Positions 1 through 8,660 of a DNA stretch of 50,400 nt are shown here, piece after piece. The number at the start of each line of letters is the position of its first letter. Position 1 is the first letter of the stretch. This DNA is from Rhodospirillaceae bacterium (GTDB taxonomy: Bacteria; Pseudomonadota; Alphaproteobacteria; Rhodospirillales; Rhodospirillaceae). The position numbers were made by a program, and so were the translations under genes. Under the pieces are notes generated by a model that searched no databases, had not been told where the DNA came from, and saw nothing but the letters and a program-made list of their open reading frames with translations. Location of the stretch: positions 1 through 50,400 of the forward strand of contig JADZAK010000104.1 in NCBI GenBank assembly GCA_020852595.1, read 5' to 3'.

Positions 1-36
1 ATCGACCTCATGAAGAAGCGCCTGAATATGGACTAA
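1..36 (+). CDS. C-terminal end of an unknown protein (partial)
   Basis: An open frame enters from the left edge and ends at a TAA at 34-36. The visible tail reads IDLMKKRLNMD, a basic amphipathic end. Eleven codons are too few to name a family. The frame is inferred only from the clean stop and from the lack of any competing feature, so a non-coding reading is possible. Confidence 0.4.
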   Translation: MDLMKKRLNMD

Positions 37-122
37 GGGAGCGATCGCGGCGCCGGCGTCCCCGTGCACCCATTGGATGCCCACAAGCGGCAACCTGCTT
101 CGCGGGAGAGGGCGGGCTATAA

Positions 123-154
123 ATTCTGCGAAGCCGCGGAGCCGCGAAGCAGAA
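123..154 (-). terminator. Hairpin just downstream of tRNA-Gln
   Basis: Directly after the tRNA CCA end, the minus strand forms a hairpin with 7-bp outer arms ATTCTGC/GCAGAAT and a GC-rich interior that is itself partly palindromic (CGCGG/CCGCG). It is followed by TTTAT. The position and weak T-run suggest the 3' end of the tRNA transcript. It could also be a dispersed palindromic repeat. Confidence 0.5.
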
Positions 155-229
155 TGGCTGGGGCGCTAGGAATCGAACCTAGGAATGTCGGTACCAAAAA
201 CCGATGCCTTACCGCTTGGCGACGCCCCA
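155..229 (-). tRNA. tRNA-Gln (anticodon UUG)
   Basis: Read on the minus strand this is a 75-nt tRNA with a 7-bp acceptor stem TGGGGCG/CGCCCCA and a discriminator G followed by an encoded CCA. The D arm contains AAGCGGTAAGG. The 5-bp anticodon stem TCGGT/ACCGA closes the loop TTTTGGT, giving anticodon TTG (UUG). The T arm carries GGTTCGATTCC. All arms pair, so the call rests on folding by eye. It would read CAA, and possibly CAG by wobble. Confidence 0.95.
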
Positions 230-285
230 ACGCCGCGGACACTATGCAAAATAGGCCCGCGCCGCAATCGCCAAAAAATGGCCTC

Positions 286-2379
286 TTACAATGCGTTAAG
301 GGCTTCGACCATCAGGGAGGGTGTCAGCACCTGGGGCAGAATCTTGGGTTCGGCCTTGGGGGAGTACAGGACGTACAGCGGCACCCCGTCGCGGCCCAGC
401 TTGTGCAGGGCGCCCGCGATCTCGGCGTTGCGGTTGGTCCAGTCGCCTTTCAGGTAGGCGACATTCTGACCCTTGAGGGCCGCGACCACTTCCGGGCGCG
501 AAAGGGCGACGCGCTCGTTCACCAGGCAGCTGATGCACCAGGCGGCCGTGAAGTTCACGAACACCGGGCGGCCTTCGGCCTGCAACTGGGCGAGGCGGGC
601 TTCCGAATAGGCTTCGTAGTTCGCCGCCGGCGCCGCCGCTTGCGTGCTGGCGGCCATCGGCGATTGATCGCGCAGGGCCGCGATGGAGGCGAGGGCGATG
701 GCGATCGAGGCCGCGGCCGTCACCTTGGTCCACACTTGGGCGCGCGGGCTCGACACGGCGGCCGTGCCCCACAGCCAGGCGGCGAAGCCGACGAACACCA
801 GACCCGCGAGGCCCACGGCAAAACCCGCCGCATCGACCTGCTGCGACAGCACCCACACCAGCCACGCGGCGGCGCCGTAGAGCGGGAACGCGAGAACCTG
901 CTTCACGCGCTCCATCCACACGCCGGGACGCGGCAGGCGGCGCGCGATGCCGGGCACGAAGCTGATGACGAGATAGGGGAATGCCAGGCCCAAGGCGAGC
1001 GCTTCGAAGATCACGATGGTCATGGCCGGCGATTGCGTCAGCGCGAAACCGAGCGCCGCGCCCATGAAGGGCGCCGTGCAGGGCGTCGCCACCACGACGG
1101 CAAGCAGGCCCGTGAAGAACGAGCCGCTGGCGCCGCCGCGCGCGGTCAGGCTCTGGCCCATGCCGAAGGATCCGCCGATGGTGAACACGCCGGACAGCGA
1201 GAGGCCGAGCGCCAGCATGATGAAGGCGAGGGTGGCGATGAACGGCGGCGACTGCAGCTGAAAGCCCCAGCCCACCGCGCTCGAGCCGGCGCGCAAGGCC
1301 AGGAGCGCGGCGACAAGGACGCCGAAGGCAACCATGACGCCGGCGGTGTAGGCCAATCCGTCGCGCCTCAGCGCGCCCGGATCCTGCGCGCCGCGCGTCA
1401 TGAAGCTCATGGCCTTCATGACCAGCACCGGCAGCACGCAAGGCATGACGTTCAGGATCAGGCCGCCGATAAAAGCGAGCAGCAGGGCGGCGGCGAGGGA
1501 CATCGCTTCCACCGGTGGCGCGCTGGCAGACGCTCCGGCCGCGCCGATGGGCGCGGCGATCTCGTAACCGGCGGCGCTGGCGCCGTCGGCCTGCACGACC
1601 AGAAGGCCGTTGAGGGTCTTCGCCGCCGCGGCTTTTTCGCCGGTCGGGATTTCGAGACGCACCTCGTTGGCGTTGATCTCCAGCTCCTGCGGCGCGGCGT
1701 TGACGATGACGCCTTCGTCGTAGGGGAAGAACACCGCGCCGGTGACCTTATCGCCGTGGTCGGGACGCGCGGTGATGGTCAGCACGCCATTTCGAACACT
1801 CGCGTTCGCCGGCCACGTCGCGGGCTGCGGCAGCGCCGCGCGGCTGGCGGCGATCATTTCGCTGTAGTTCGTCTCGATGCCGCCGGGGCCGACGGTGAGC
1901 TGCAGGCCGAGCGCGGCGTCCTGCGGGATACAAATGTCGGCGCACACCAGCCAGTGCGCCACGGGATTGATCTTGAGCTGGCCGGCCGGAACCTGATCGC
2001 CGATCCGCAGCTCGGTGAGGAGCAATACCGTTTCGTGGTAGCCGAAGTTCATGAGGTCGCTGAACGGAATGCGTTCCGGCGTCGGCCACTGGATCGGGCC
2101 CGCGGTCACGCCCTCGGGCAGGTTCCACTCGATCTCCGCCGGCAGGCCGGAATCGCCCGGCGTGCGCCAATAGGTGTGCCAGCCCGGGATCATGTCGAGT
2201 TCGAGGGCCACCCAGATGCTCTTGCCCGGTTCGACCGCCGTGCGATCGACAATGAAAGCCGCGCGGCTCTGGTCGGATTTGAAAACATCCTGGGCGCTGG
2301 CGGCGCCGGTCATGGTGGCCAGAACCAGAAGAGCCGAAAGGACGAGGCGGAAAACCGTGTTCATCATGATCCGGAACAT
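286..2379 (-). CDS. dsbD: DsbD/ScsB-type thiol:disulfide interchange protein
   Basis: A 697-residue inner-membrane protein that would carry reducing power from cytoplasmic thioredoxin to periplasmic thiol substrates. It has a signal peptide (about residues 1-29), then a periplasmic N-terminal domain rich in Trp and Pro (GWHTYW, near residue 66). A CcdA/DsbD-type membrane block of about eight helices follows, with its two redox cysteines in NVMPCVLPV and VATPCTAPF. A C-terminal thioredoxin domain has the motif AAWCISC (Cys615 and Cys618). The long N-terminal domain resembles the ScsB-like branch common in alphaproteobacteria rather than E. coli DsbD, so the exact partner is unknown. An alternative Met lies five codons in. 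It stands alone downstream of ispE. Confidence 0.9.
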   Translation of the reverse strand: MFRIMMNTVFRLVLSALLVLATMTGAASAQDVFKSDQSRAAFIVDRTAVEPGKSIWVALELDMIPGWHTYWRTPGDSGLPAEIEWNLPEGVTAGPIQWPTPERIPFSDLMNFGYHETVLLLTELRIGDQVPAGQLKINPVAHWLVCADICIPQDAALGLQLTVGPGGIETNYSEMIAASRAALPQPATWPANASVRNGVLTITARPDHGDKVTGAVFFPYDEGVIVNAAPQELEINANEVRLEIPTGEKAAAAKTLNGLLVVQADGASAAGYEIAAPIGAAGASASAPPVEAMSLAAALLLAFIGGLILNVMPCVLPVLVMKAMSFMTRGAQDPGALRRDGLAYTAGVMVAFGVLVAALLALRAGSSAVGWGFQLQSPPFIATLAFIMLALGLSLSGVFTIGGSFGMGQSLTARGGASGSFFTGLLAVVVATPCTAPFMGAALGFALTQSPAMTIVIFEALALGLAFPYLVISFVPGIARRLPRPGVWMERVKQVLAFPLYGAAAWLVWVLSQQVDAAGFAVGLAGLVFVGFAAWLWGTAAVSSPRAQVWTKVTAAASIAIALASIAALRDQSPMAASTQAAAPAANYEAYSEARLAQLQAEGRPVFVNFTAAWCISCLVNERVALSRPEVVAALKGQNVAYLKGDWTNRNAEIAGALHKLGRDGVPLYVLYSPKAEPKILPQVLTPSLMVEALNAL

Positions 2380-2483
2380 ACGGGACTAAAAGGTCGGGGC
2401 AACTCACAAAGCCCGGCGCATATCATACCCCGTCTTGGAGGCCGCCGGGGCCAAAAAAGCCCTGTTACAGAGGGACTTGGCCG

Positions 2484-3359
2484 TTACGCGCCAGACATAA
2501 AAGGCGCGGAGGCCACCCACCAGCCCGGCCGGGCGGATTTGAGGGCTTTCACGGCGGCGCCGGCGGTTTCTGAATCCCCAGAGAGCCCGAAGCAGGTCGG
2601 GCCGCTGCCGGACATCCGGGCCAGGAGGCAGCCCTTTGTCCCGTCCAGCGCCGCGAGCATTTCCCCGATCTCGGCCATGACTTCGCCGGCCGGAGCCGCG
2701 AGATCGTTACGGCCGCCCTTGAGGGCGCGGGCCAGGTCCGCGGCGGCGGGCAGGCCGGCGTAGAGCGTTTCGGCCTGAGGCGTGGAATAACGGCCGTTCA
2801 AGGCGCCGAACACGGCCTTGGTCGCCAGCGGCGTGTTGGGGTTCACCAGCACCAGCCACGCGGGCGGAAGATCGGGCGCGGGCGTGAGCGCCTCGCCGAT
2901 GCCGCGCATGAAGGTCGGCGTACGGCGCAGGCAGACAGGCACGTCGGCGCCGAGCTTCGCCGCGAGATCGGCGTCGCCAAGTTGAGCGAGGTTCTCGTCC
3001 CATAATTGCGAAAGCGCGATCAGGGTCGCGGCGGCGTCGGACGATCCGCCGCCGATGCCGGATGCGATCGGGAGATTCTTTTCGAGGGTGACGTGCGCGC
3101 CTTCATGGCGCCCCGTGACGGCGAGCAGATAACGCGCCGCGCGCGTGACGAGGTTGTCGCCTTCGCCCGAGAGGCCTTCCGCATAAGGCCCGGTGATGTC
3201 GAGGCGGATGTCATCGGCGCGGCGCACCGAGATCACGTCGCCGACCCCGGCGAAGACCACAAGCGAGTCGAGCAAATGATAGCCGTCGGCGCGTCGGCCG
3301 CCGACATGCAGGGTCAGGTTGATCTTGGCGGGGGCGAAGACGGACAGGGGCGTGGTCAT
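2484..3359 (-). CDS. ispE: 4-diphosphocytidyl-2-C-methyl-D-erythritol kinase
   Basis: GHMP-family kinase of 291 residues that phosphorylates CDP-methylerythritol in the non-mevalonate isoprenoid pathway in the cytoplasm. The N-terminus has the substrate-binding segment APAKINLTLHV followed by GRRADGYH. The ATP-binding GHMP motif PIASGIGGGSSDAAA lies near residue 100, and a C-terminal glycine-rich ARMSGSGPTCFG motif is present. The start at 3359 is chosen because its ATG overlaps the TGA of the upstream gene (ATGA, 3359-3356); a start five codons further upstream is less likely. A second, broken copy of its first codons lies about 1.1 kb upstream at 4392-4481, which suggests the neighbouring gene was inserted at the ispE 5' end. 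Confidence 0.95.
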   Translation of the reverse strand: MTTPLSVFAPAKINLTLHVGGRRADGYHLLDSLVVFAGVGDVISVRRADDIRLDITGPYAEGLSGEGDNLVTRAARYLLAVTGRHEGAHVTLEKNLPIASGIGGGSSDAAATLIALSQLWDENLAQLGDADLAAKLGADVPVCLRRTPTFMRGIGEALTPAPDLPPAWLVLVNPNTPLATKAVFGALNGRYSTPQAETLYAGLPAAADLARALKGGRNDLAAPAGEVMAEIGEMLAALDGTKGCLLARMSGSGPTCFGLSGDSETAGAAVKALKSARPGWWVASAPFMSGA

Positions 3360-4402
3360 GGGACCGGGTCGCACGAGGATGAGTGAGCGGCGAAGGAACG
3401 GAAGAGGCGCGCATAGCTTGAATCCGCCGATGCGAGATTTTTCTTTTCATTGCCCGCGGTGAACCAGAAGATGCCCGGGATTTCCGCATCCACGCTGGCG
3501 ATGTCGGGTCCTATGAGATTGAGGCGCGGGCTTAGCTGGGCGTAGGCGGCAAAAAGGGCGTACTGGTCCAAGCCCCAGAATGAGGCGTCTATCGTTCGAA
3601 GGACAATATCGGCGACACGGCGGAAATAGGTCATGCAAGCCGGAGAGCCGCCGATGTAGCAAGCGCTGAAATGGTGCCAGGGCTCGATCCGGCCCGCGCG
3701 GATCCGCAACGTCACATCATTGCATTGCGCAAGGAGGTGGCGCGGGTTCGCTGTTACCAGTGCGTCGGCGTCGATCATGACGAGAGGAACTTGGCTCGCC
3801 TCGAGCGCTTCCGCAAAGCGCACAAACCGTGCGGCTCCATAATAATCGGGCAGACGGAAGTTGATCGGCTGGGGTTCAAGAGTCGTCGTGATTTTTAAAG
3901 CGACGTCGGGCAGGACGGCGGGCTCGCCGATGATATGCACATGAATGGGACATCCGGGCGATGCGGCGGCGAGGGACCGCAAAAGCGGGATCCCATACGT
4001 TTCAAAATATTGATTGTCGCAAGACACAAAGAAGGCGGCTTCACGCGGCCATGTGCCGGTCACAGGCGGCAGTTGGATAGGTTGACGCGCGACAAGGCCG
4101 CCGAATTGCATAAGCGCCAGGGGGCTTTTCGTGAGCGCCCGGAGTTTCTCAAGGGCCGCGTCGGCGGCTCTGTAATCGCCGGACAGTACATTCGCGCAGG
4201 CGCTGAACAGGTGAACCCGGGGTTCCGCCGGCATCGTGGCGACCCAGTGGGCGATCGATTCGAACGCCTGCTTGAAAAGAGGGGCCGCGAACTTGAAGGG
4301 AAATTCGGCGATATCCAGCACATGTGCAGGGGGCAGCCCATGCTTCATGCGTTCCTCGCGCTCTGTGGCCGAAGCTGTCTCCAGCAATTCCTCAAGGGTC
4401 AT
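3356..4402 (-). CDS. GT-A-like glycosyltransferase-family protein (uncharacterised)
   Basis: A protein of about 348 residues without signal peptide or membrane helices. The first 120 residues look helical and match nothing I recognise. The remainder resembles a nucleotide-diphospho-sugar transferase: a strand AAFFVSCDNQYF, then LLRSLAAASPGCPIHVHIIG, and a strand ending in VMIDADALV whose DAD would be the metal-binding DXD motif. Later GLDQYALFAAY resembles the acceptor side of GT8-like enzymes. The donor and acceptor are unknown. An in-frame GTG at 4423 would add seven residues. I prefer the ATG at 4402 because it overlaps the stop of the short ispE-like frame (ATGACCCTTGA), allowing reinitiation. 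The 3' end overlaps ispE by 4 nt. The gene is probably an insertion at the ispE 5' end. Confidence 0.75.
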   Translation of the reverse strand: MTLEELLETASATEREERMKHGLPPAHVLDIAEFPFKFAAPLFKQAFESIAHWVATMPAEPRVHLFSACANVLSGDYRAADAALEKLRALTKSPLALMQFGGLVARQPIQLPPVTGTWPREAAFFVSCDNQYFETYGIPLLRSLAAASPGCPIHVHIIGEPAVLPDVALKITTTLEPQPINFRLPDYYGAARFVRFAEALEASQVPLVMIDADALVTANPRHLLAQCNDVTLRIRAGRIEPWHHFSACYIGGSPACMTYFRRVADIVLRTIDASFWGLDQYALFAAYAQLSPRLNLIGPDIASVDAEIPGIFWFTAGNEKKNLASADSSYARLFRSFAAHSSSCDPVP

Positions 4403-4481
4403 GCGAATGAGATCCGTCGGCACGGCGGCCGTAGATGTGCAGGGCCAGGCTGATCTTGGCGGAGGCGAAGAAGGAGGTCAT
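4392..4481 (-). pseudogene. Truncated ispE N-terminus, possibly a translated leader
   Basis: A 29-codon frame starts with ATG at 4481-4479 and ends in TGA at 4394-4392. Its peptide contains SAKISLALHIYGRRADGSH, which lines up with PAKINLTLHVGGRRADGYH at the start of the intact ispE. Several blocks are shared at DNA level, such as GCCAAGATCA and CCTG-CCCTGCA. After about 25 codons the similarity ends and the frame runs into the start of the glycosyltransferase-like gene. I read it as a diverged remnant of the ispE start left by an insertion or duplication. It may now act as a coupling leader for the next gene. Confidence 0.7.
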
Positions 4482-4493
4482 CTTACTTGTTCG

Positions 4494-4615
4494 GTCATTC
4501 CCGGGCTTGTCCCGGGAATCCAGGGTTTCGAAGATCGATCTATGCGGAGAGGAAAATGGTCGCGGCAGCGTACGGCGTTTCGTAACCCTGGATACCCGGT
4601 ATTCGCCGGGTATGG
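4494..4615. repeat. Composite double-hairpin intergenic element (copy 1)
   Basis: The outer end starts GTCATTCCCGGG and folds (TTCCCGGGCTTGTCCCGGGAA). ATCCAGGGTTTCGAAG follows, then a unique stretch, then AACCCTGGATACCCGGTATTC with a second hairpin CCGGT-ATTCG-CCGGG. CCAGGGTT/AACCCTGG form inner inverted repeats. The same architecture recurs at 18914, 39479 and 44466, with different hairpin sequences but preserved complementarity. Confidence 0.75.
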
Positions 4616-4647
4616 CCAGAAAACAAAAATCGCTTCGGCGTCGGCGA

Positions 4648-6384
4648 TTATTTCGACGCCAGGCCCTGTTCGAGCTTCTTGGTGATGGCGGCGCGCTGGG
4701 CGTCCTCGACGTCGAGGATGAGCGCGCGCTGCCACTGGTAGCGGGCTTCGACGCGGCGGCCCACTTTCCAAAGCGCATCGCCAAAGTGCTCGTTGATGGT
4801 GGCGTCGGCGGGCGCGGCTTCGACGGCCTTCTCGAGATGCACGACGGCCTTGTCGTATTCGCCCAAGGTGAAGAGCATCCACCCCAGGCTGTCGATGATG
4901 TAGCCGTCGTCCGGGCGCTTGGTGTAGGCGAGCTCGATCAGGCGGCGCGCTTCCTTGAGGTTCACGCCGCGGTCGAGATAGGAATAGCCGAGATAGTTGA
5001 GCACGGACGGCTCGCCCGGCTTGATCTCCAGGGCTTTCTTGAAGTCCTTCTCGGCGTTGTTCCAATCCTTGGTGCGCTCGTAGGAAATGCCGCGCGTGTA
5101 GTAGATCGCCCAGTTTTCCTCGGCGCCCGCGGGACGCAGTCTTAAGGCGGCGGAATATTCCGCGACGGCGTCGCCGAATTTCTCCTCGCGGCGGAACAAA
5201 TCGCCAATCGCAATATGAGCGTCGGCCCAGGTCGGGCGGTCTTTCAGGATTTCACGCAGAAGGCCGAGCGCCTCGTCCGAACGGTTCATCTGCGTGAGGT
5301 TGCTCGCGACCTGCATGCGGGCTTCGAGCGCGCCCGGCTCGCCCTTCGGAATCGCCGAGAGCGTGGCGTTGGCTTCTTCAAAGCGGCCGCGCGCGGTGAA
5401 GGCGCTGCCGATGAAGGCGCGTGCGACGGTGAGTTGCGGGTTCACATGGATCGCGGTCTGGGCGTAGGCGGTCGCGATCTGCATGCGCGCCGGGTTCGGC
5501 TCGGTCTGCAGAAGCAGTTCGGCGGAGGCGAACAGCGCTTCGGCCATGCCTTCCTGCGGCGTGATCTTGGCGGCCGGCTGGGCGAGCATCGCGTTCATGG
5601 CTTCCAGCATCGGCGAGGGGCCGTGCGCTTTCTCGAAGCGCTGGAGCACGGCCTTGGCCTGCGTGGTTTTGCCGAGGCGGTGATAACCCTTCACGACAAT
5701 GCGCAGGACCGGCGTGCGCTCGGTTTCGATATTGGCGGCGAGCGTGTCGTAGTTGGCGCCGGCGGCGTCTTTGAGGCCGTAATGCTCGTTGAGCATGCCG
5801 CCCATGAGATCGACGAGCTTCGCGGTATCCTGGAAATTCTTGAGGAGCGTGAGTTCGGCCAGCGCGGTCTCGGCCGGCTTGATCGGCGCGGCGCCCCAGG
5901 CGCGCAGCACGGGGAGCGCGAAGCTGTTCACGCTCTGCGCGGGGATTTTTTCGATGTAACCCCAGGCCGTCTGATAGTCTTTTTTCTTATACGCGTCGGC
6001 CGCGAGGATCACCGGGGCCAGACCGCGGCGCGGGTTGGCGTCATAAGCGCGCTTGGCGGCCGGGACGGCCTGGGCGAAGTCGCCCATCTGCGCGGAGAGG
6101 AAATAGGAGTCCTCGATCAGCCGGCTGTTGCTGGGATCGAGATCGCGCGCCGCGTTGAGGAAGTTCACGGCCTTGCCGGTGTCGCCGTTGGCTTCGGCGT
6201 GACGGCCCGCGAGATAGGCGGCGGCAAGACCAACCTTGGATGACGCCGACGGGGGCGCGTTCGGACCGGCGGGCGGCGTCGGCGCTCTGGCGGCCGGCGG
6301 CGGCGAGGCGTCAGCGGCTAAAGCCGCCGGGCTCGCGCTCATAAGAAGGGCAACCGTCAAAACAGCGGAAAAACGACGCGTCAT
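4648..6384 (-). CDS. Secreted tetratricopeptide-repeat protein
   Basis: A 578-residue protein with an N-terminal signal sequence (MTRRFSAVLTVALLMSASPA, cleavage after about ALAA), a Pro/Ala-rich linker, and then TPR helices over most of its length. The C-terminal TPRs are the most regular (YLGYSYLDRG, DSLGWMLFTLGEYDKAV, and NEHFGDALWKVGRRVEA, about residues 470-550). It is probably a periplasmic or outer-membrane-associated scaffold. Family members of this type commonly sit beside ispE in alphaproteobacteria, but their job is not established. The start is set at 6384 because it begins the signal peptide; an in-frame ATG ten codons upstream would spoil it. It lies between ETF-QO and the ispE cluster, transcribed the same way. 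Confidence 0.85.
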   Translation of the reverse strand: MTRRFSAVLTVALLMSASPAALAADASPPPAARAPTPPAGPNAPPSASSKVGLAAAYLAGRHAEANGDTGKAVNFLNAARDLDPSNSRLIEDSYFLSAQMGDFAQAVPAAKRAYDANPRRGLAPVILAADAYKKKDYQTAWGYIEKIPAQSVNSFALPVLRAWGAAPIKPAETALAELTLLKNFQDTAKLVDLMGGMLNEHYGLKDAAGANYDTLAANIETERTPVLRIVVKGYHRLGKTTQAKAVLQRFEKAHGPSPMLEAMNAMLAQPAAKITPQEGMAEALFASAELLLQTEPNPARMQIATAYAQTAIHVNPQLTVARAFIGSAFTARGRFEEANATLSAIPKGEPGALEARMQVASNLTQMNRSDEALGLLREILKDRPTWADAHIAIGDLFRREEKFGDAVAEYSAALRLRPAGAEENWAIYYTRGISYERTKDWNNAEKDFKKALEIKPGEPSVLNYLGYSYLDRGVNLKEARRLIELAYTKRPDDGYIIDSLGWMLFTLGEYDKAVVHLEKAVEAAPADATINEHFGDALWKVGRRVEARYQWQRALILDVEDAQRAAITKKLEQGLASK

Positions 6385-6477
6385 GGCACTCTTTCGGGCA
6401 CGAAAACCAGGCAATCAGGACAAGCATGATAGACCCGAAGGCCGGGCCCACGCGACGCCTTAAAGCATCTGTAATCG

Positions 6478-8133
6478 TTACATATTTGGATAGTTTGGCC
6501 CGCCGCCGCCTTGAGGCACCGTCCAGACGATGTTTTGGGACGGATCCTTGATGTCGCAGGTCTTACAGTGCACGCAGTTCTGGGCGTTGATCTGGAACCG
6601 CTTTCCGCCCCCATCGGCATCGACGACCTCGTATACGCCCGCCGGGCAGTAGCGCTGCGCCGGTTCGGCATAGAGCGGCAGGTTCACCGCGATGGGGATG
6701 CTCGGGTCCTTCAGCTTGAGATGGCTCGGCTGGTTCTCCTCGTGGTTGGTGTTCGAGATGAACACCGAGGAGAGTTTGTCGAACGACAGTTTGCCGTCGG
6801 GTTTTGGATAGGCGATCGGCTTGAACTTCGCCGCAAGCTGCGTCGCGGCCGCGTCGGTCTTGCCGTGGCTCAAGGTGAACGGGAGCCCGATGCCGAGCTG
6901 GTTCATCCACATGTCGAGGCCGCCGAGCATCATGCCGATGGTATTGCCGAACTTGGACAGGAACGGCTTCACGTTCCGCACACGCTTCAGATCCTTGTAG
7001 ATCCAGCTCGCCCGGTAGGCGGTCTGATACTTCGGGAATTCGTCGTGGGCGCGGCCGTCCTTCAAAGCCTCGAACGCGCATTCGGCGGCGAGCATGCCGC
7101 TCTTCATGGCGTTGTGGCTGCCCTTGATGCGCGGCAGGTTCACGAAGCCCGCCGAGCAGCCGATCAGCGCGCCGCCCGGGAACGTGAGCTTCGGCACGGA
7201 CTGGAAACCGCCTTCGGTGATGGCGCGCGCGCCGTAGCAGATGCGCCGTCCGCCCTCGAGATACTTCGCGATCTCCGGGTGATGCTTGAAGCGCTGGAAT
7301 TCATCGAAGGGCGAGAGATACGGGTTCTTGTAGTTGAGGTGGACGACGAAGCCGATAGCCACCTGGTTGTTCTCCAGGTGGTACATGAACGAGCCGCCGC
7401 CGGTCGATGAATCCAGGGGCCAACCCATGGTGTGGGTGACCATGCCCGGCTTGTGTTTCTTGGGATCGATCTCCCAGAGTTCTTTCAGACCGATGCCGAA
7501 CTTCTGCGGATCGGAGTCCTTGGCGAGATCGAACTTCGCCTGGATCATCTTGGCGAGGGAGCCGCGTACACCTTCGGCGATGAGCGTGTATTTCGCGCGC
7601 AGTTCGATGCCCGGCTCGAAAGCGTCGGTCTTCTCGCCTTCCTTGCCGATGCCCATGTCGCCGGTGGCGACACCGACCACCGCGCCTTGCTCGTTGTAGA
7701 GCACTTCGGCGGCGGCGAAGCCGGGGTAGATCTCGACGCCCAATGCCTCGGCCTGGCTCGCGAGCCAGCGGCAGACGTTGCCGAGGCTGACGATGTAGTT
7801 GCCGTGATTGTTCATGAGCGGCGGCATCAGGAAGTTCGGGAAGCGCGCCGAACCCGTTTCCGTCAGCACCAGGAAGTTGTCTTCCGTGACCTGGGTATTC
7901 AGGGGCGCGCCCTTTTCCTTCCAGTCCGGGATCAGTTCATTGAGGGCGATGGGATCGATCACCGCGCCCGAGAGAATGTGAGCGCCGACCTCAGAACCCT
8001 TCTCGATCACGCAGACGGAAATCTCATGGTCGTTCGCGGCGGCGAGTTGTTTCAGCCGGATGGCGGCCGCGAGACCGGACGGCCCCGCTCCGACGATCAC
8101 GACATCGAATTCCATTGCTTCGCGTTCACTCAT
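6478..8133 (-). CDS. Electron transfer flavoprotein:ubiquinone oxidoreductase
   Basis: A 551-residue flavoprotein that moves electrons from reduced ETF (fatty-acid and amino-acid dehydrogenases) into the ubiquinone pool at the membrane. The N-terminal FAD-binding Rossmann motif is [17 protein letters not shown]. The C-terminal ferredoxin-like cluster binds one 4Fe-4S through cysteines in [10 protein letters not shown] and [13 protein letters not shown]. An amphipathic central segment ([15 protein letters not shown]) fits the monotopic membrane anchor of the family. Length equals the usual bacterial enzyme. The gene stands alone with its own upstream region, and no ETF subunit genes are in view. 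Confidence 0.97.
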   Translation of the reverse strand: MSEREAMEFDVVIVGAGPSGLAAAIRLKQLAAANDHEISVCVIEKGSEVGAHILSGAVIDPIALNELIPDWKEKGAPLNTQVTEDNFLVLTETGSARFPNFLMPPLMNNHGNYIVSLGNVCRWLASQAEALGVEIYPGFAAAEVLYNEQGAVVGVATGDMGIGKEGEKTDAFEPGIELRAKYTLIAEGVRGSLAKMIQAKFDLAKDSDPQKFGIGLKELWEIDPKKHKPGMVTHTMGWPLDSSTGGGSFMYHLENNQVAIGFVVHLNYKNPYLSPFDEFQRFKHHPEIAKYLEGGRRICYGARAITEGGFQSVPKLTFPGGALIGCSAGFVNLPRIKGSHNAMKSGMLAAECAFEALKDGRAHDEFPKYQTAYRASWIYKDLKRVRNVKPFLSKFGNTIGMMLGGLDMWMNQLGIGLPFTLSHGKTDAAATQLAAKFKPIAYPKPDGKLSFDKLSSVFISNTNHEENQPSHLKLKDPSIPIAVNLPLYAEPAQRYCPAGVYEVVDADGGGKRFQINAQNCVHCKTCDIKDPSQNIVWTVPQGGGGPNYPNM

Positions 8134-8306
8134 GGTCTCGGTCCCAAGCTCTATTCAAAAGGGTCAGGGGGTCGCCTTGAGGGCCGGCCGGTTACCGGCC
8201 CGGTTTTGACAAGAAATGACGGTTCGGCTATGCCCCTACCTGCGCCCAGAGTATACCCCTTTCAGGGGGCGTATCTAGGCAGCGTTTACAAGGACTTGGC
8301 TGTAGG

Positions 8307-8600
8307 ATGAAGCATAACGCCACCTTTTCCGCGGTGATCGGCACGGTCCTGTTCGCCGGCACCCTGGCCGTCCTGGTGACGGTCGCGGCCTTCGGCTTCC
8401 TGCGCGTGGCCGAAGAGGCCGTCGAGGCGTTGGGCTATCTGCCGCTGCGCTGGGGCGAGAACAACATCGGCATCCTGTTCAACCTGTCGCTGGCCGTGAG
8501 CGCGCCGCTGGTGATCTGGTTCGTGATGTGGTTCTACAAGCGGGCCCGCACGGCCGAAATCAACCTGGCCGGCTACAAGTACACGCCGCCGTCCAAGTGA
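8307..8600 (+). CDS. Small two-helix membrane protein, unknown function
   Basis: A 97-residue protein with two hydrophobic segments (about residues 8-32 and 53-75) separated by a polar loop containing EEAVEALGYLPLRWGENN. The basic tail YKRARTAEINLAGYKYTPPSK places the C-terminus in the cytoplasm by the positive-inside rule. No family is recognised. It is divergent from ETF-QO and followed by a palindromic repeat, so it is likely monocistronic. Confidence 0.65.
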   Translation: MKHNATFSAVIGTVLFAGTLAVLVTVAAFGFLRVAEEAVEALGYLPLRWGENNIGILFNLSLAVSAPLVIWFVMWFYKRARTAEINLAGYKYTPPSK

Positions 8601-8610
8601 CGCCGCTTGG

Positions 8611-8637
8611 CGTCATCCTGGGGCTTGTCCCCAGGAT
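8611..8637. repeat. Solo palindromic half-element
   Basis: CGTCATCCTGGGG-CTTG-TCCCCAGGAT forms a near-perfect hairpin and carries the GTCATCC end seen in the larger composite elements (4494, 18914, 39479, 44466). It lies between the small membrane protein and the uracil-DNA glycosylase. Confidence 0.75.
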
Positions 8638-8660
8638 CGCGGATTGCCAAGCTCTCCTCC

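Noticed and set aside
64-2763. A 900-codon open frame on the plus strand across the dsbD/ispE region
   Set aside because: It is antisense to two clearly recognisable genes and the tRNA. Its Arg/His/Gly-rich product is the usual shadow of GC-rich coding DNA.
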